Source: Rachicladosporium sp. CCFEE 5018 (taxonomy: Eukaryota; Ascomycota; Dothideomycetes; Cladosporiales; Cladosporiaceae). Taken from it: 64,000 nt of DNA. The position numbers and the translations under genes are program-made. Shown one piece after another: positions 33,696-45,713 of the stretch. Location: contig KZ111147.1 of NCBI GenBank assembly GCA_002077045.2, positions 995,676 to 1,059,675 on the forward strand. The letters are read 5' to 3'. Positions within the stretch are counted from its first letter, which is position 1. Each line of letters starts with the position of its first letter. The notes under the pieces are model-generated. The model was given only the letters and a program-made list of their open reading frames with translations. It was not told the DNA's origin and did not search any database.

Positions 33696-34973
33696 CTAGA
33701 GCCTGATTCCCCCAACAAGCTCAATACAAGTCTCCAACGTGCTCTCCATCTCACCCACCCTTCCCTTCAGACCTCTGTTCTCTCGCCTCAACTGCTCCAC
33801 AGTCGCCCACGCTGAGATCTCGTCCCCCTCCCTGAAGTACGTCCCCGCACTACTAGCAGGCGACCAAGGCGTCGCGTTCCCGCCCCGCGAACCCTCATGC
33901 GAGAACACCGACTCCTCAGCATCAGACTCAAAGCCAGAGTCCGAAGCCGTCGAAGTCGTGCCTGAAGTTCTCGCGCGTCGTCTTGGCTCACAAGGCGTCT
34001 CGGGGAGGTTTTTGCTACGACTCCGCGACGGAGATCGCAGCTCATGCACCTTCATCTTCTCTGCTGTCAGCTGGTCGGCAAGTTCACGCATCGCTTGCTC
34101 CTGCTCCTGTGCTCGGCGAGCCATGTGTTCGAGCTGCAGCTTCAGATGCCGGGAGCGGGTTTCGGCTTCTTCGACTTCTTCGCGTCGGGCTTCGAGCTCG
34201 GGCTGCACGGATGCCACGAGGTCGACTTCGACCTTGTAGGCTGTTTGCATTCGCTCGAGCAGCGACGTGGCGTTCAGTAAGAGGTCGTTGAACGCGTGCG
34301 GGTTCAGATCATCGGAGCGGCCGTGAGGGAAGAGAGCGGTGTGGACGTTGAGCGTTACGAGATCGTCTGGCTCTGTTGCTGGTGTTGACACCGGCACTAT
34401 GGGCGAAGTGGTAACCCTTCGTGAGAACCAGCTTGTCTTGCTCGTGGACTGAGGCGTCTGGTGGATCATGCTCGTTTGTCTCGAACGAGGTGATGGCCGT
34501 TCGGTGAATGATGGTCGATACTCCATGATGAACTCGGTCTCTTCTTTCTCCTTGGTTGGACTGGACGCAGCGACACCTAGACGAACCGGCGCAGACTCGC
34601 CGTTGAAGAGATCACCGAAGAGTCGGTTGGTAGAATGCTGTGTGGGCTCTGCCGATGCTGGATTGCTGCTGCTGTTGAGTCTAGGCACGTATGCTGCGAT
34701 CGACTTTGCGCGAGAGTGAAGCAATGATCCAGATCTCGTAAGTGCAGATGCAGCAGGCTGTGAAGTCGTGATCGATGACAAAAGTCGCGACGTCAGGGCT
34801 GGCCGTGCTGCGAGCACTGGTGATGACGGTTGCTGTAGACTCTGGTAGTCGGATGCTTCAAGATCGAAACCGTGGTAGCCTGTAGACGAGGAGGATACGT
34901 TGCGATATGAAGGAGTTCGGTATCGATCCGAAGACGTGCTCGCCGTGCGAGGTGGAGCAGGGAGATTCGCCAT
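33696..34973 (-). CDS. Low-complexity coiled-coil protein, function unknown
   Basis: A single exon encodes 425 aa. The N-terminal half is Ser/Thr/Pro-rich and probably disordered, with SFTERPSPRSRQTS-type phosphosite clusters. Residues about 220-310 form a strong coiled coil (ELEARREEVEEAETRSRHLK, then EQAMRELADQLTAEKMK). A second Ser-rich linker contains ASDSGFESDAEESVF. A short C-terminal coiled coil (about 388-420) includes VEQLRRENRGLKGRVGEME. This is a fungal-type architecture without an assigned role; no catalytic motif is visible. Confidence 0.78.
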   Translation of the reverse strand: MANLPAPPRTASTSSDRYRTPSYRNVSSSSTGYHGFDLEASDYQSLQQPSSPVLAARPALTSRLLSSITTSQPAASALTRSGSLLHSRAKSIAAYVPRLNSSSNPASAEPTQHSTNRLFGDLFNGESAPVRLGVAASSPTKEKEETEFIMEYRPSFTERPSPRSRQTSMIHQTPQSTSKTSWFSRRVTTSPIVPVSTPATEPDDLVTLNVHTALFPHGRSDDLNPHAFNDLLLNATSLLERMQTAYKVEVDLVASVQPELEARREEVEEAETRSRHLKLQLEHMARRAQEQEQAMRELADQLTAEKMKVHELRSPSRSRSKNLPETPCEPRRRARTSGTTSTASDSGFESDAEESVFSHEGSRGGNATPWSPASSAGTYFREGDEISAWATVEQLRRENRGLKGRVGEMESTLETCIELVGGIRL

Positions 34974-36270
34974 TATTGGTGGCGTTGGAGTGCTGTCGCA
35001 GATAGATCTGGATACTAGACTTCTGGTGGTGGTCCGAGACGGTAGGTGATTGATGTCTTGCTCGCGTGACCAGCTGCTGCACTTGATGATGTACTCCTAG
35101 TCGATCGGTATGATGCTCCAGTGTCCTAGTCGATTCCTCCAATCCTGCCTTCGCAATGTTGAGACAACTCGAATCGACCGAATCTAGACCTCTCACAAGT
35201 GGTTCAGCAACGCCACATCGACAGTTGCTATCTTGGGGTCTCAGATTGAGTGCCAAAGTTTGGCTGGCGGAGATGAGCTTGCCAAGCGTTCGATGTCGCG
35301 AACAGTGAAGGACACACGACAGTGGGATTGATGGTGTCGAAAATACGTACCAGGCCACAGCGAAAGTAATGCTCGTGCAATTGTGATCGCACAACATCGA
35401 TGCGAGTGTATACATGTATCGATCGTTCGTGATGGAGTCGCGTTTCCCAGCCCTGCCTGCCACCTGTGGCTGGGATGTCCACAGGGCTGGGAGCGTTGAA
35501 ACGGCGCGCGACAAATTGCGATTTCCTCACGCGTCCGGCCGCTCGTCGCGTGATCATGCTTGTGAAGCGAGACGAGAGTTGTTGTGGTTGCGTGTGGCCG
35601 TCGGTGTTGTGAGGGATTGTGAGTAACCATGTAGACTGCGTGCTTGAAGATATTCAGTCGGAGGGAAGGCCACCTCACGCGGCCGCTCTCCACCCCGAGA
35701 ACGAGCAGCACCACCGAAATCTCTTCTCCAGGCTCTTGTCTTACGACTGAAGCAAGCTGATGAAAAGGGTGTTGCAGGCCATCGAGTGATGGTTGTGATC
35801 CATCAAAAATTGCCCCGCTGAGGTACCCGAAGGCAACTCATAGTGATCCCTCACCGCGCTGTGCAATGCAGGAGGTCTCACTAAATCAAAGGCAATAGTG
35901 AGCGCCCAGATTCCGAGAAGGTAAGTATGCGCGTCTAAGTCAGGTCTGGAAGCACACGAAACTAAGTACATTTCGGCGGTGGAACGTGCTCACTCCCGCG
36001 GAGTTGATTGCTAGCCTCAGGCGCGACCAGGCAGTTCTCCAGCAGTATCCCTTGATCAATGCGCTGCCTTCGTGTCCAGGGAGTTCAGACCTCCGGAGCA
36101 GCTAAGTGACTGGCCCTGGAACATAGATTCCGCTTTCACGACTGCCGTTGCTCCTGGCGTCGTAATGTGACGATGGTGAAGTGAGCCAATCGAAGTCTCG
36201 ATTACAGCATAAACAGTACTTCCATCTCCTAACGCAGAATGAGACGTCGTGGGCGTCTACCAGCATTTGA
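34974..36270. other. Divergent intergenic region, 1.3 kb
   Basis: It separates the coiled-coil gene and the exonuclease gene, so it holds both promoters and leaders. No gene is supported. It contains the inverted repeat at 35445-35492 and the start of an upstream frame at 36239. Confidence 0.5.
35445..35492. repeat. Perfect 11-bp inverted repeat
   Basis: TCCCAGCCCTG at 35445-35455 pairs with CAGGGCTGGGA at 35482-35492 around a 26-nt spacer that itself contains CCACCTGTGG. It could fold as a cruciform or RNA hairpin in the leader of the coiled-coil gene. Confidence 0.6.
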
Positions 36271-36352
36271 ATGGCAGTGGCCGCATCATGCGGCGTACAG
36301 GTTCAGCCTGATACTTCGACGAGTGCTAGGCCAAGGATCTCCTCCGGCTTGA
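36239..36352 (+). promoter_or_regulatory. Upstream ORF overlapping the exonuclease start
   Basis: An ATG at 36239 opens a 37-codon frame ending in TGA at 36350-36352. It overlaps the proposed exonuclease start (36271) in another frame. If the transcript starts upstream of 36239, it would reduce translation of the main frame. Confidence 0.4.
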
Positions 36353-37860
36353 GTTACAAAATATCTCGAGAGGTACGGCCCAAGTACTGGACCCACTCCC
36401 TCTACCATGGACCAGATGGCGAGAACGTCGATCTCCAGTATTGTAGAACGCTCAAGCAATCCGAAGAAGTCGCCAAGAAGTTCCTCACGGAGAAAGTCGT
36501 CGGCTTCGATCTCGAGTGGGTAGCCGAGAACAAGCGACGAGGTGTCAATGGTATCACTGTCAAGCTCAATGTCTCGCTCATCCAAGTGGCGTCCGAGACA
36601 ACGAGTGCGCTCTTTCACATCGCCATGCACCCTGGTACGACCACTGCGCAACTCATCGCGCCCAGTTTGCGGCGTCTGATCGAGTCCCGATCCATCTTGA
36701 AAGTCGGCGTCAACATCCTCAACGCGGATGCCAAACGCCTTGCTCGGAATTTTGCCATCGCTCCTGGCGGAATCATGGAGTTGAGCCATTTGTACAAGGT
36801 CGCCACCAACCCGCTTATAGCACGACGGCGTAATATTCAGTATGGCGGACTTGTGGCACTGGCCTGCATCACACTCGATCACATGCATCTTCCACTGTCG
36901 AAAGACAGGAAGATTCGCTGTGGTCGATGGGACCAAGATCTGAGCTCCAGTCAGAAGAAGTACGCTGCTGACGATGCTTACGTGGGGTTCCATCTCTATC
37001 ACAAGATGAACACTGATCGATTGAACATGGACAAGGTGCCGCAGCATCCGAGAGTGACTGATATTGAGATCGTGAATGGGGAGATTGTAACGGTTTCGAG
37101 GGAGTGCAGGGAGCCTCCGAGATGTTCCGACGTTGACCAGCAGCCCGTCGAGATGGATCATACTGCTCATGCTTTGCCACACGATGTGCAACATGTCGTT
37201 GTACGCGGTCAAGTCGACCACCACCAAGACGAGTCAATCGAGACTTTGGACATGACGGGTGCAGGCGCTCCGATCGTGCGCAAACTGCAGGTTAGCGAGT
37301 CCTTTACGACCAAAGCAGGCATGCTCGGTCTGGAAGACGATGACAGTGATGACTTTGACGATGATGTTGACGACTCATTTATGACTGTGGTACCAATGGA
37401 GGAAATCCGTTACCCGGAACTGCCTGCGTTGGAAGCAGATGATGAAACACTTACGAACAGAAGGGAGAGTGGGAACGCGCAGGAGATGCAGTCTGCGGAT
37501 GCGATTGAGCCTTTGCATCCTCTCAGCGAAGCCTCACACTTGCCTGAGGTTCTTCATGACGAGCCGGTACCGAGCACACATTGCCAGACTACAGAAGCGG
37601 GACCGCCTCCTGCTCCCATCATGACCGGACTGACAAAACGCCTTTACTCCGCCCTTTGCGCACTTCGCATCAGACTGCAAATCACCCAGCACCCTACCGC
37701 GAGCGACGCAGTACTCAGCGACCTCGCGTGGATCCTACCTCGCAGCATGTACGAGCTGTCCTTCGCACCTGGCGGCGATGCTTTTGCCGACCTCCTGGCG
37801 GACCGAGATGTCCGCCTCATTGACTTCGTCAACAAACATGCGCCAATATCTGTGTCCTGA
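36271..37860 (+). CDS. WRN-type 3'-5' exonuclease with HRDC-like C-terminus
   Basis: A single exon encodes 529 aa. The N-terminal domain (about 70-245) is a DEDDy 3'-5' exonuclease close to the Werner exonuclease: VGFDLEW gives Asp80 and Glu82, VGVNILNADAKRL gives Asp153, and YAADDAYVGFHLYH gives Tyr231 and Asp235. An acidic, disordered linker (DDDSDDFDDDVDDS near 358) leads to a C-terminal helical region (about 450-525) resembling an HRDC domain. There is no RecQ helicase between them, so it is likely a nuclease working on RNA or DNA 3' ends without its own unwinding activity. It ends 29 bp from the convergent BUD31 stop. Confidence 0.85.
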   Translation: MAVAASCGVQVQPDTSTSARPRISSGLSYKISREVRPKYWTHSLYHGPDGENVDLQYCRTLKQSEEVAKKFLTEKVVGFDLEWVAENKRRGVNGITVKLNVSLIQVASETTSALFHIAMHPGTTTAQLIAPSLRRLIESRSILKVGVNILNADAKRLARNFAIAPGGIMELSHLYKVATNPLIARRRNIQYGGLVALACITLDHMHLPLSKDRKIRCGRWDQDLSSSQKKYAADDAYVGFHLYHKMNTDRLNMDKVPQHPRVTDIEIVNGEIVTVSRECREPPRCSDVDQQPVEMDHTAHALPHDVQHVVVRGQVDHHQDESIETLDMTGAGAPIVRKLQVSESFTTKAGMLGLEDDDSDDFDDDVDDSFMTVVPMEEIRYPELPALEADDETLTNRRESGNAQEMQSADAIEPLHPLSEASHLPEVLHDEPVPSTHCQTTEAGPPPAPIMTGLTKRLYSALCALRIRLQITQHPTASDAVLSDLAWILPRSMYELSFAPGGDAFADLLADRDVRLIDFVNKHAPISVS

Positions 37861-37889
37861 CTGCACTCAATCTCCCCAGCCAATTTTTC

Positions 37890-38521
37890 TCAGTCCCCAC
37901 TCGAGCACCCTCGACAGCCACAGCTCACACACTGGATCTCCTGATCCTCCTTCAGCTGCTCTCTCGGCACACGACAGATGCAGGTGCTGTTGAAGTTCGT
38001 CTCCTTCGTCTGGATACAGCGCAGGCAGCACAGCTTCTCGTACCCGTTCTTCTTCCACTTGGCGATCAAGTTGGCGTCGGCATATTGGTTCTTCAGCAGC
38101 CAGTCGTAGAGGGGCTTGGAAATTGCCTCTTTGGTGTAGTATAGATCGTAGATATAGCGGGAGCCTGTACATAGCAGCATTGTCAGCTCGCTGTCCCCCA
38201 TAACATCTAGCTCCGCGCAGGTCAGAAAGACAACGATCCTCTCACCTTTGTAGCGCCCCGCCTCGAGCGCATACCCTCCACCCCGCCTGATTCTTGCCTT
38301 CCCTCCAATTGTCTGGTCTGCTGCGCACATGCTCAAGGGTATAACCTACGCTGATGCGTGATCTGAAACACCGGCCATATCATCTCGTGCTTCTTCTTTC
38401 CCTCGTGCGAAGCGTTCTCGGCGTCTTTCATTTTGTTCTGGAATTCGAGGAGAGTGTCTTCGAGATCTTCAAAGCCATCGGGCGGCGCTTTACGCGCTTT
38501 GGCGGTGCGGATTGCTGGCAT
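37890..38521 (-). CDS. BUD31: Pre-mRNA splicing factor Bud31 (G10 family), complete
   Basis: Exons are 38350-38521 and 37890-38164, giving 148 aa, the family length. The intron is 185 nt with donor GTAGGT and acceptor ACAG. Exon 2 carries RYIYDLYYTKEAISKPLYDW, AKWKKNGYEKLCCLRCIQ and the C-terminal zinc-binding cluster with CICRVP, CVSCGCRGCSSGD. The cysteines form the three-zinc knot of Bud31. The duplicated block starts inside exon 2 (38086), so the 3' 196 bp of this gene exist once in the window while the rest is found twice. Confidence 0.95.
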
Positions 38522-38679
38522 GATAGCAGACGCTTGCTCGAGCAGTATAAGAGAGGAAGTTGATGCCGGCGCAAACTGATCTTGTGATATCCATAGGAGT
38601 TGATGACATAAGATTCTCGAGATAGGGTGCGGGCCGAAGGCTCCACTAGCGCGCGGCAAGCGAGCTCCACTCGAGGTTC

Positions 38680-39410
38680 ATGACTGCAGCTCCATTGAAC
38701 GAGCGTAGGGCAATCTTCAGGGGGCCAGGCGCCGTTGTCAAGATGATCAATCCTACGTACCTCGCGCAACGGACGCGCTCCTGTACGTCGTCTGCCGTTG
38801 CGCACGTGCTGCTTCCAAGCTGACCGATCACTGCAGCGGCCAGCTTCCAAGATGCTCAGAAGAGGGTGATCAGGTCATATCGGGACTGGCTTCGCTCTGT
38901 ACGTACTCTGCGCTTCTACAGACATGGACTGAAGAGATGGGGAGGATTTTGGAGAAGGGGAGAACATGAGAAGGTGGTGACGGCACTGAACACGAGCTGA
39001 TCGTACAACCAAGGCCCCCGAAGTCCAGCAGATGTACTCTCTCAATATGCCCGTTTCCAACATCCGCACAAAGATACGACAAGAGTTTGAGCGACACCGC
39101 TACGTGTCGAAGCTTCCGACGATTGATGTGCTGTTGTTCAACAGCCACCAGGAGTACCAGGTATGGACATGCATGACGGATCACATTGTGTACAAGGAGG
39201 ACGAGAGCTAAGACTGCCATGCAGGAAACCCTCAACTACTGGAAACAACTCACACACGTCCTCAAGTACTTTCGAAGCGAAGAGGACAAGACTGCAGCGT
39301 TACCAAAGAATTTCATTCAGGGTTTCCTCGAGGTACGTACAGCCGAATGACGCCCCCCCCCTTTCGCAGCCGCCGAACGCCTTGCTAACGCCACCCAGGG
39401 CCGTAATTGA
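38680..39410 (+). CDS. NADH dehydrogenase complex I LYR subunit (NDUFA6-like), copy B
   Basis: Exons are 38680-38704, 38837-38898, 39014-39160, 39225-39332 and 39399-39410. Sequence and splice sites are identical to 595-1325, including the nine-cytosine run in the last intron. Exons 2-4 are firm and the first exon is less certain. Identity of even the introns shows that this part of the two blocks has not diverged. Confidence 0.83.
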
Positions 39411-39471
39411 GCCATCCCAGACCGCCAAACTGTATATAGTCATGCAAACTTCTCACGACCATCGCTCAGTC

Positions 39472-40049
39472 TCAGCTGTCTACAAGCGTGGTCCCGCTGC
39501 TGTGAGAGGTATTGAAAGAATCGCGCGAAACTGTGAACTTGTCTTGTACGGCATCACAAAGGTCTGAGAGGTCGTCGAGACCTTTCCGGAGGACTTCGTA
39601 GACGCTCACGCCATCTGCAGTGAATTAGTCGAGAGCAGTAGGAAAAGTGCTCGGACATGGTGGAGATGCGTACCCCATGTCTGTATCCGCAAATGCAGCA
39701 CGGCTTCTGAGGGATGTGGTATCGAGTAGCCGCAGAATTCGACATCAGGGCTAAGAAGCATGGTCAGCACTGTAGGGTGACTGATGAAAGTGGTTTGGCA
39801 CATACTTCTTTGTGATCATGTAGCGTAGTGCGTTGCCCAGAGTGTGATCCTCCCTCTCGAATGCAAATGATGCAGCAGTGTCCGTCGAGCCAGGAAGCTG
39901 TCAATATGTCAGTGCTGTCACCAAGTTCGTGTCTTGGTCGAGTGCCATACAAGTCTCAATCTTTGACGTTCGGGCTTTGCTTCGATATCTGCTACTTCTG
40001 CACCAGGCGTCGCGTCTGCCATTTCCTCATCTCCATCAATTTGCGACAT
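39472..40049 (-). CDS. RPC19: RNA polymerase I and III subunit AC19, copy B
   Basis: Exons are 39951-40049, 39806-39897, 39674-39750 and 39472-39614, 136 aa, identical to 1387-1964 in exons and introns. The EDHTLGNALRYMI and EFCGYSIPHPSEA motifs are intact. Confidence 0.92.
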
Positions 40050-40278
40050 GGTATGCTGATCTCTCAAACGTGTAGGACACAATTAATGATCAGTGTCTGC
40101 AGCAGTCGATCTGCATATACTGTGGTAACCTCAAATTTTAGCGTTTTGCTAGCGCCGGCAGATGTGAGACCCCGGTCGACAGTCTTTCTGAGCTCCACTA
40201 CTGTATCTCCAGTGCGACAACTGACCTAGTATACTGATCAGCTAGTCGACCAAGGTTACCTACGGTCGTACCCCAATC

Positions 40279-41062
40279 ATGTCTTCCGCCAATTCTCTCT
40301 CAGTGTCCCCATCAAAGCGCATCCGCGCAGCAACGCTCAATCGCGACACCAACGAGACCAAAATCCAGCTTTCGCTGAACCTCGATGGCGGCGCAGTGCC
40401 CTCACTAGAGGAAGTCGCGAGCACCAATGGCGCGTCAGCCGAGTCACAAACAAAAGTGCACGCATCTCAGAGCTCCGCCTCGCAAGAGATAGCAATAGAC
40501 ACCGGCATTGGCTTCCTAGACCACATGCTACATGCATTGGCAAAACACGGTGGATGGAGTCTGCGGTTACGGACGCGAGGAGACTTGCACATCGATGATC
40601 ACCACACGGCAGAGGATACGTTCATAGCATTAGGACAGGTCAGTCAAACGATTCGTTCATTCCACTCGCTTCCCCATCCATTCTGATTCCCCACTCCAGG
40701 CCCTCAAACTCGCCCTCCACACGACCACAGGCCTCGCCCGCTTCGGCAGCGCCTACTGTCCCCTCGACGAAGCCCTCTCCCGCGCCGTCGTAGACCTCTC
40801 CAACCGCCCCTTCTGCGTCGTAGATCTAGGCCTCAAGCGCGAGAAGCTAGGCGACCTGAGCTGCGAAATGATACCGCATTGCTTGCAAAGTTTCGCCCAG
40901 GGAGCGGGGATCACGATGCATGTGGACTGTATACGGGGGGAGAACGATCATCATCGGGCGGAGAGTGCGTTCAAAGCGTTGGCTGTGGCGTTGAGGATGG
41001 CTTGTAGTCCGGTGGTGGGGAGGGAGGGCGAGGTGCCTAGTACGAAGGGGGTGTTGTTCTGA
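40279..41062 (+). CDS. HIS3: Imidazoleglycerol-phosphate dehydratase, copy B
   Basis: Exons are 40279-40638 and 40700-41062, 240 aa, identical to 2194-2977 including the intron. Both copies keep all metal-binding histidines, so a single mutation in one would not make the organism a histidine auxotroph if both are real. Confidence 0.97.
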
Positions 41063-41267
41063 TGACACAGTTCATGGCAGGTTGTCTCTCTCCAAGAGAT
41101 CAATGTTCTCGGGCACTCTCGCAGATAGACTCGAATGAGCGTTGTCAACGCCGTATTGCCTCTGAGAGTACACGAAGACATGTGGTCTCTGGTTATCGCC
41201 TACACTAGGATATCACCTCGTTTTCCGCAGTACAGACTCCATCTCAGTTCCATGTAGCCGGAGGCTC

Positions 41268-44200
41268 CTAGTCCTCATCATCGCTCCCTCCCCTGCTGTC
41301 AGTGCCTCCCCTGGAAGCACTGCCCAGATTCACGGTCCCATTCCCAGCACCACGCCCATTTAGCTTTAGCTTGATACCGCTTTTCACAACCGGTTGCGGC
41401 GTCCCCACACTCGAGTTGATCCTCGAAGTATCCGCAATGGAATCAGCCTCGTCGAAGTCTTGCCACTCAGGCAGATTGGCAGTCTCTTCGCGGAGTTTCT
41501 GTCGACAGGTTTCCTGTTCAATCAAGTCAGTAAAAGCCTCACATCAGCCATGTAACAGACTTTGACTCACCTCTATCAGATTCGCGTCGTTATACAGCAC
41601 ACTTCCATCCTCATTATACTGCCTGCAATTCTTGCAAAGCAACCCAACATCCGCCCTGAACTGCCTCAAGTTCTGGTACTGTGACTTCTTGATCTTGTTC
41701 TCGATTTGCTTCATCGCGATAGGCTGTCTGATGAGCTGATAGTAGTCTGCGTACATACTGCGTGGCGGAAGGTCCATGAAAGGATCTATGATTCCTCTGG
41801 GCTGGACGTCAGGTTCCGAGGACTCTTCGACGAGGTCGTCGATCGCTTCGTATACATCGTTGAGAACCTTCTGTAAGGATTCGCGCTCGGAGGATGAGAG
41901 AGTGTCTGTGGATTTGTTGCCACCACGGCGAGGCTTCTTTGCAGGCGCAGCATCGACGGCAAGACCATCGAGGGAAGCTTCGTCGGCTTTGCGGACTTTC
42001 TGTGCAGATTTGCCTGGTTTGCGGCCGCGTTTCCGTGGTTCAGGAATGGGCGATTCGGAGACGTTGCGAGAGACGGGAGGCGTATCGTCAGCATCGTACT
42101 CGTTGCGAAGACCAGACTGCTGTTTGCCCGCCCGCTTCTCCTTGCGGGCGTTCTTGCGAGCGATGGCGGCTTCGATCGTGTCGTCGTCGGCATCTACGGC
42201 GTCCAGCCACTGCTCTTCTGTCAAACCGTCGTCATACTTCACGCGGGTGCGCTCGCGGGCGCCACGGCCGGTCGGGAGATGGACGGTATCATCGACAGGC
42301 AGCTCCTCGTTCAGGTAGAGCTCTGGCAACTCGCTCTCGCCCATTAGACGGCCAAGTTTGCGGTTTGGTCCATAAGGCTCATTCTCGAAGCGCTCCTTGT
42401 CCATCTGTTGGAAAAGCTCGAACTCGTCATCATTGCGCATGATGATGGCATTGAGGTCCTCGTCGTCCATCTCTTCTTGCTGCAACTCCTCGGCTGCTTC
42501 GGCGGTCTCCAACATGACCCGCAACATTTCATCACGCTCCTCGTTCGTGGATCTGTTGTCGAACTTGCCGGCTTGGATGACCTTGCCGTCCATGTCGAGC
42601 TTGAACTGCGCACGCTCGAGGATCTTCTCTTCCACGGACTTCGAGCTGATGAGTCGCAAGATGCGTACCTCGTTCTTCTGGCCAATACGATGAGCACGAT
42701 CCTGCGCTTGCAAATCCTGATGTGGATTCCAGTCCGAATCGTAGATGATGACTGTGTCCGCAGTTTGCAAGTTAAGGCCCAGACCGCCAGCACGTGTGGA
42801 GAGCAGAAAGCAGAAGTAGTCTGAGCCCGGAGCATTGAATTCCTTTAAAAGCTCAGAACGGTCATCTGACTTGGTAGACCCATCAAGACGCATGAACTTG
42901 ATCCCCTTGTATCGCATGTAGTCCTCCATGATGTCCATGATGGCAGTCATCTGGAAGAACATGAGCACTCTGTGGCCCGTCGCTTGGAACTTGGGTAGGA
43001 CTCGGTCTAGCAACTCGAACTTTCCGGCAGACCGCCAAATGAGATCGTTGGTGAAGGTTTCCGGACTGATCGTCTTCTCCACTTCGTCGAACACGAAGGG
43101 GTGATTGCAGAGCTTCCGCAGTTGCATGAGCATGTTGCTGAGGCCGCGCATGCCAGTCTTCTTGCCACTTGCGTCGTCTACCATGATGCGTTGATGCTTG
43201 GTGAGCTGTGTGTATAGCTTGGCTTGTAGAGCAGAGAAGTTACACTTGATGACGCGCTCCTGCTTGTCAGGCAAGTCCTTCTCGACATCCTTCTTCAGAC
43301 GACGGAGCAAGAAAGGTCGCAAGACCTTGTGCAGTCGACGAATGACGAGCAATTGCTCCTCCTCAGACAGCTCCATCTTGTCCTGGCCACCTGTGTTGGC
43401 GAAAGGAGTGTTGAACCACTCATCGAACGACTTGACCGACTTGAAAATGTTAGGAAGCACGAAGTTGAGCAGCGCCCACAGCTCGGGAAGATTATTCTGA
43501 AGCGGCGTACCAGTCAAGATCAGGCGATACTTCGTATGATAGTACTGTGTGATAGTCTGACTGAGCTTCGAGTTGGCGTTCTTCATGCGATGACCTTCAT
43601 CGACGATCATGTGCAGCCACTTGATCTTACTGAGGATGGGCCGGTCCTTGATGATGAACTCGTAGGTGGTGAGCAAGACTTGAAACTGCCCGTAGCGAAT
43701 CTGCTGCTGTTGGGTTTTGCGCTGAGCAGGAGTGCCCTTGTAGACGATGCGGTTGACAGACGGGGCCCATTTCTCGAACTCGCTGTTCCAATTAGTGAGT
43801 GTGCTGAGTGGTACAACAACCAGATATGGGCCTTGCTGCCTCTTCCTCTCGATGAGGTATGTGATCAGCGAAATGGTCTGGATGGTCTTGCCGAGACCCA
43901 TCTCGTCGGCCAGAATACCGTTAAGGTTGTTGTTGTAGAGCGAGATCATCCACTGAAGGCCCTTGATCTGGTAGTCCTTCAGCGTGCCGCCAACAAGACT
44001 ACGCGCTTGCTCAGTGACAGTCTCCTTGACACGATGCGCGACTTCGTAGTAGTCGACCTTAGTCTTGCCTTCGTCTTCGCTGTCGGCCATTTCTGGATCG
44101 GGTTCATCGTCGCTCTCCTGGTCGCCGTATCGCTGTGCCATGTTGCGCTGCTGTGCCTTGACTGACGCTGCAAGCTCTCCCAAGAAGCCATCAGTCTGCT

Positions 44201-45713
44201 TGAGTAAGTGCGAAATACGACTGTCCTTCGCCTGACCAAGCAGCTTGAGGTAGGTCTCCTCATCATTAGCTTTCAAGGCTTGCAGACGCTGCTTAGCGGT
44301 GCGCTCGATACGCTTCTGCTCCTCCTTCTCGATGTTCGAGTGCTGGATCATCATCATGCGTCCCAGCTTGCGTTGGCGATCTCGTGACTCGTGACCAGAC
44401 TTCTTCACATCATCCGAGTGCTGCACGATGGATCGCACGAAGGTGGTGTGCTTCAGCTTCTCTTTGTTCTCGGCTGCATCCCGCTGTTGCTTCTCGAGCT
44501 TCTCTGTGATGCGAGCTTCGCGCAACGATTGCTTCTTGACTCGCCGATACATACTACGATTAGCGGTCATAGCGAGGTTGTCCGATTGCATCATCTCCTT
44601 GCTGATGCTTGCGCGCATCTGGCGCTGCTTCTGCAGTAGGCACAATGACTTGTACTCGATCAAAGCCTTGAGCTTGATGTTGGCATTGTCTTTTGGCGTG
44701 TCCGATTTGCTCGTGTCCCAGGCGCCGATGTTGGCAGACAGCTTGCCGAGCTCTACGCGCCGTGCCATGACGCGGTTGTACACAATGTTCTCGCGCTCTT
44801 CCCTTATCCGCTCTGGGTCCACACCAAGTGGCATGATGCTCGGCACATTCGACCTGTAGTGTCGTTGCGCATGATCGCCGTAGGTAATGCGCTTCAACAG
44901 AAGAGAGTGAGGGTCAGTGAAGGTCTCGAAGCGGTGTCGAGGTCGTCCATCTGGAGCACCAGTCTGCGTCGCCAAAGCGGTCTCGGAGGAGGGCGCAGTA
45001 GTGTCAAGCACCTTACCAGCAGCAGCAAGCGCGTCCGTAGTAGTCACTGCTTGTTGATCTTGCCTTGATGGGAATATGCGGTCCTGTATAGGCTGAGGTA
45101 TGGGCATGTTCCTCTGAAGCGCCGTGAACGCCTTCATCTGGTAGCGAAGCTTCTCCACCTGCTCTTTCGACAGCGCAGTGTCCTGCCCGCCATCAGCACC
45201 AGCAGCCATTCCGTTGTTGCTAATCGCACTCGTGGGTGTAGGCGTTGCGCCATTGGTCGCCGGCATCTGAGATTGTCCTTGCTGCCCTTGCGTGTCGACC
45301 GAAGGCTGCGTCGGCATGCTGCCTCCGTTCATATCGTGCGAGCCGGCCATGCCATTGTGCTGTAGCGCAGCCTGTTGCTGCTGCTTTAGCTGCGCCTGCT
45401 GTTGTTGCCGGAAAGCCTGCTGCCGCTTGATCATCTCGGTCTTTTGTTGGATGGATTGTAGCACGCCACGCGCCTTGATAAGCTCAGGGTCATTGTCAGG
45501 CACGCCCTGCGCCTTCATCATCTGATACTTCTGTAGCCAACATGTTAGCACGAAGCCTCATATCCCACGCGCATATCATATGCCATCGCGTACCTTGTAT
45601 ATCTGTTGGACCTGCTCCTTCGTCATGCCCGCCGGCAGGATGTTCTGCTGTGCCATCATATTGGCATTGTTGGTCTGCTGCTGCATGCCCTGCGCGGGCT
45701 GCACAGCAGCCAT
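41268..45713 (-). CDS. STH1: SNF2-family ATPase of the RSC complex (Sth1/Snf21), copy B
   Basis: Exons are 45594-45713, 41571-45530 and 41268-41513, 1441 aa. The protein differs from copy A at only about five residues, all in the Q-rich N-terminal region (for example R to Q and Q to H in the KQQ tract, A to T after SMP, T to I in TSAT). The ATPase and bromodomain are unchanged. At DNA level no difference is found from 41268 to 43922; from 43923 to the start codon there are scattered, mostly silent changes at about 1-2 percent. Confidence 0.95.
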
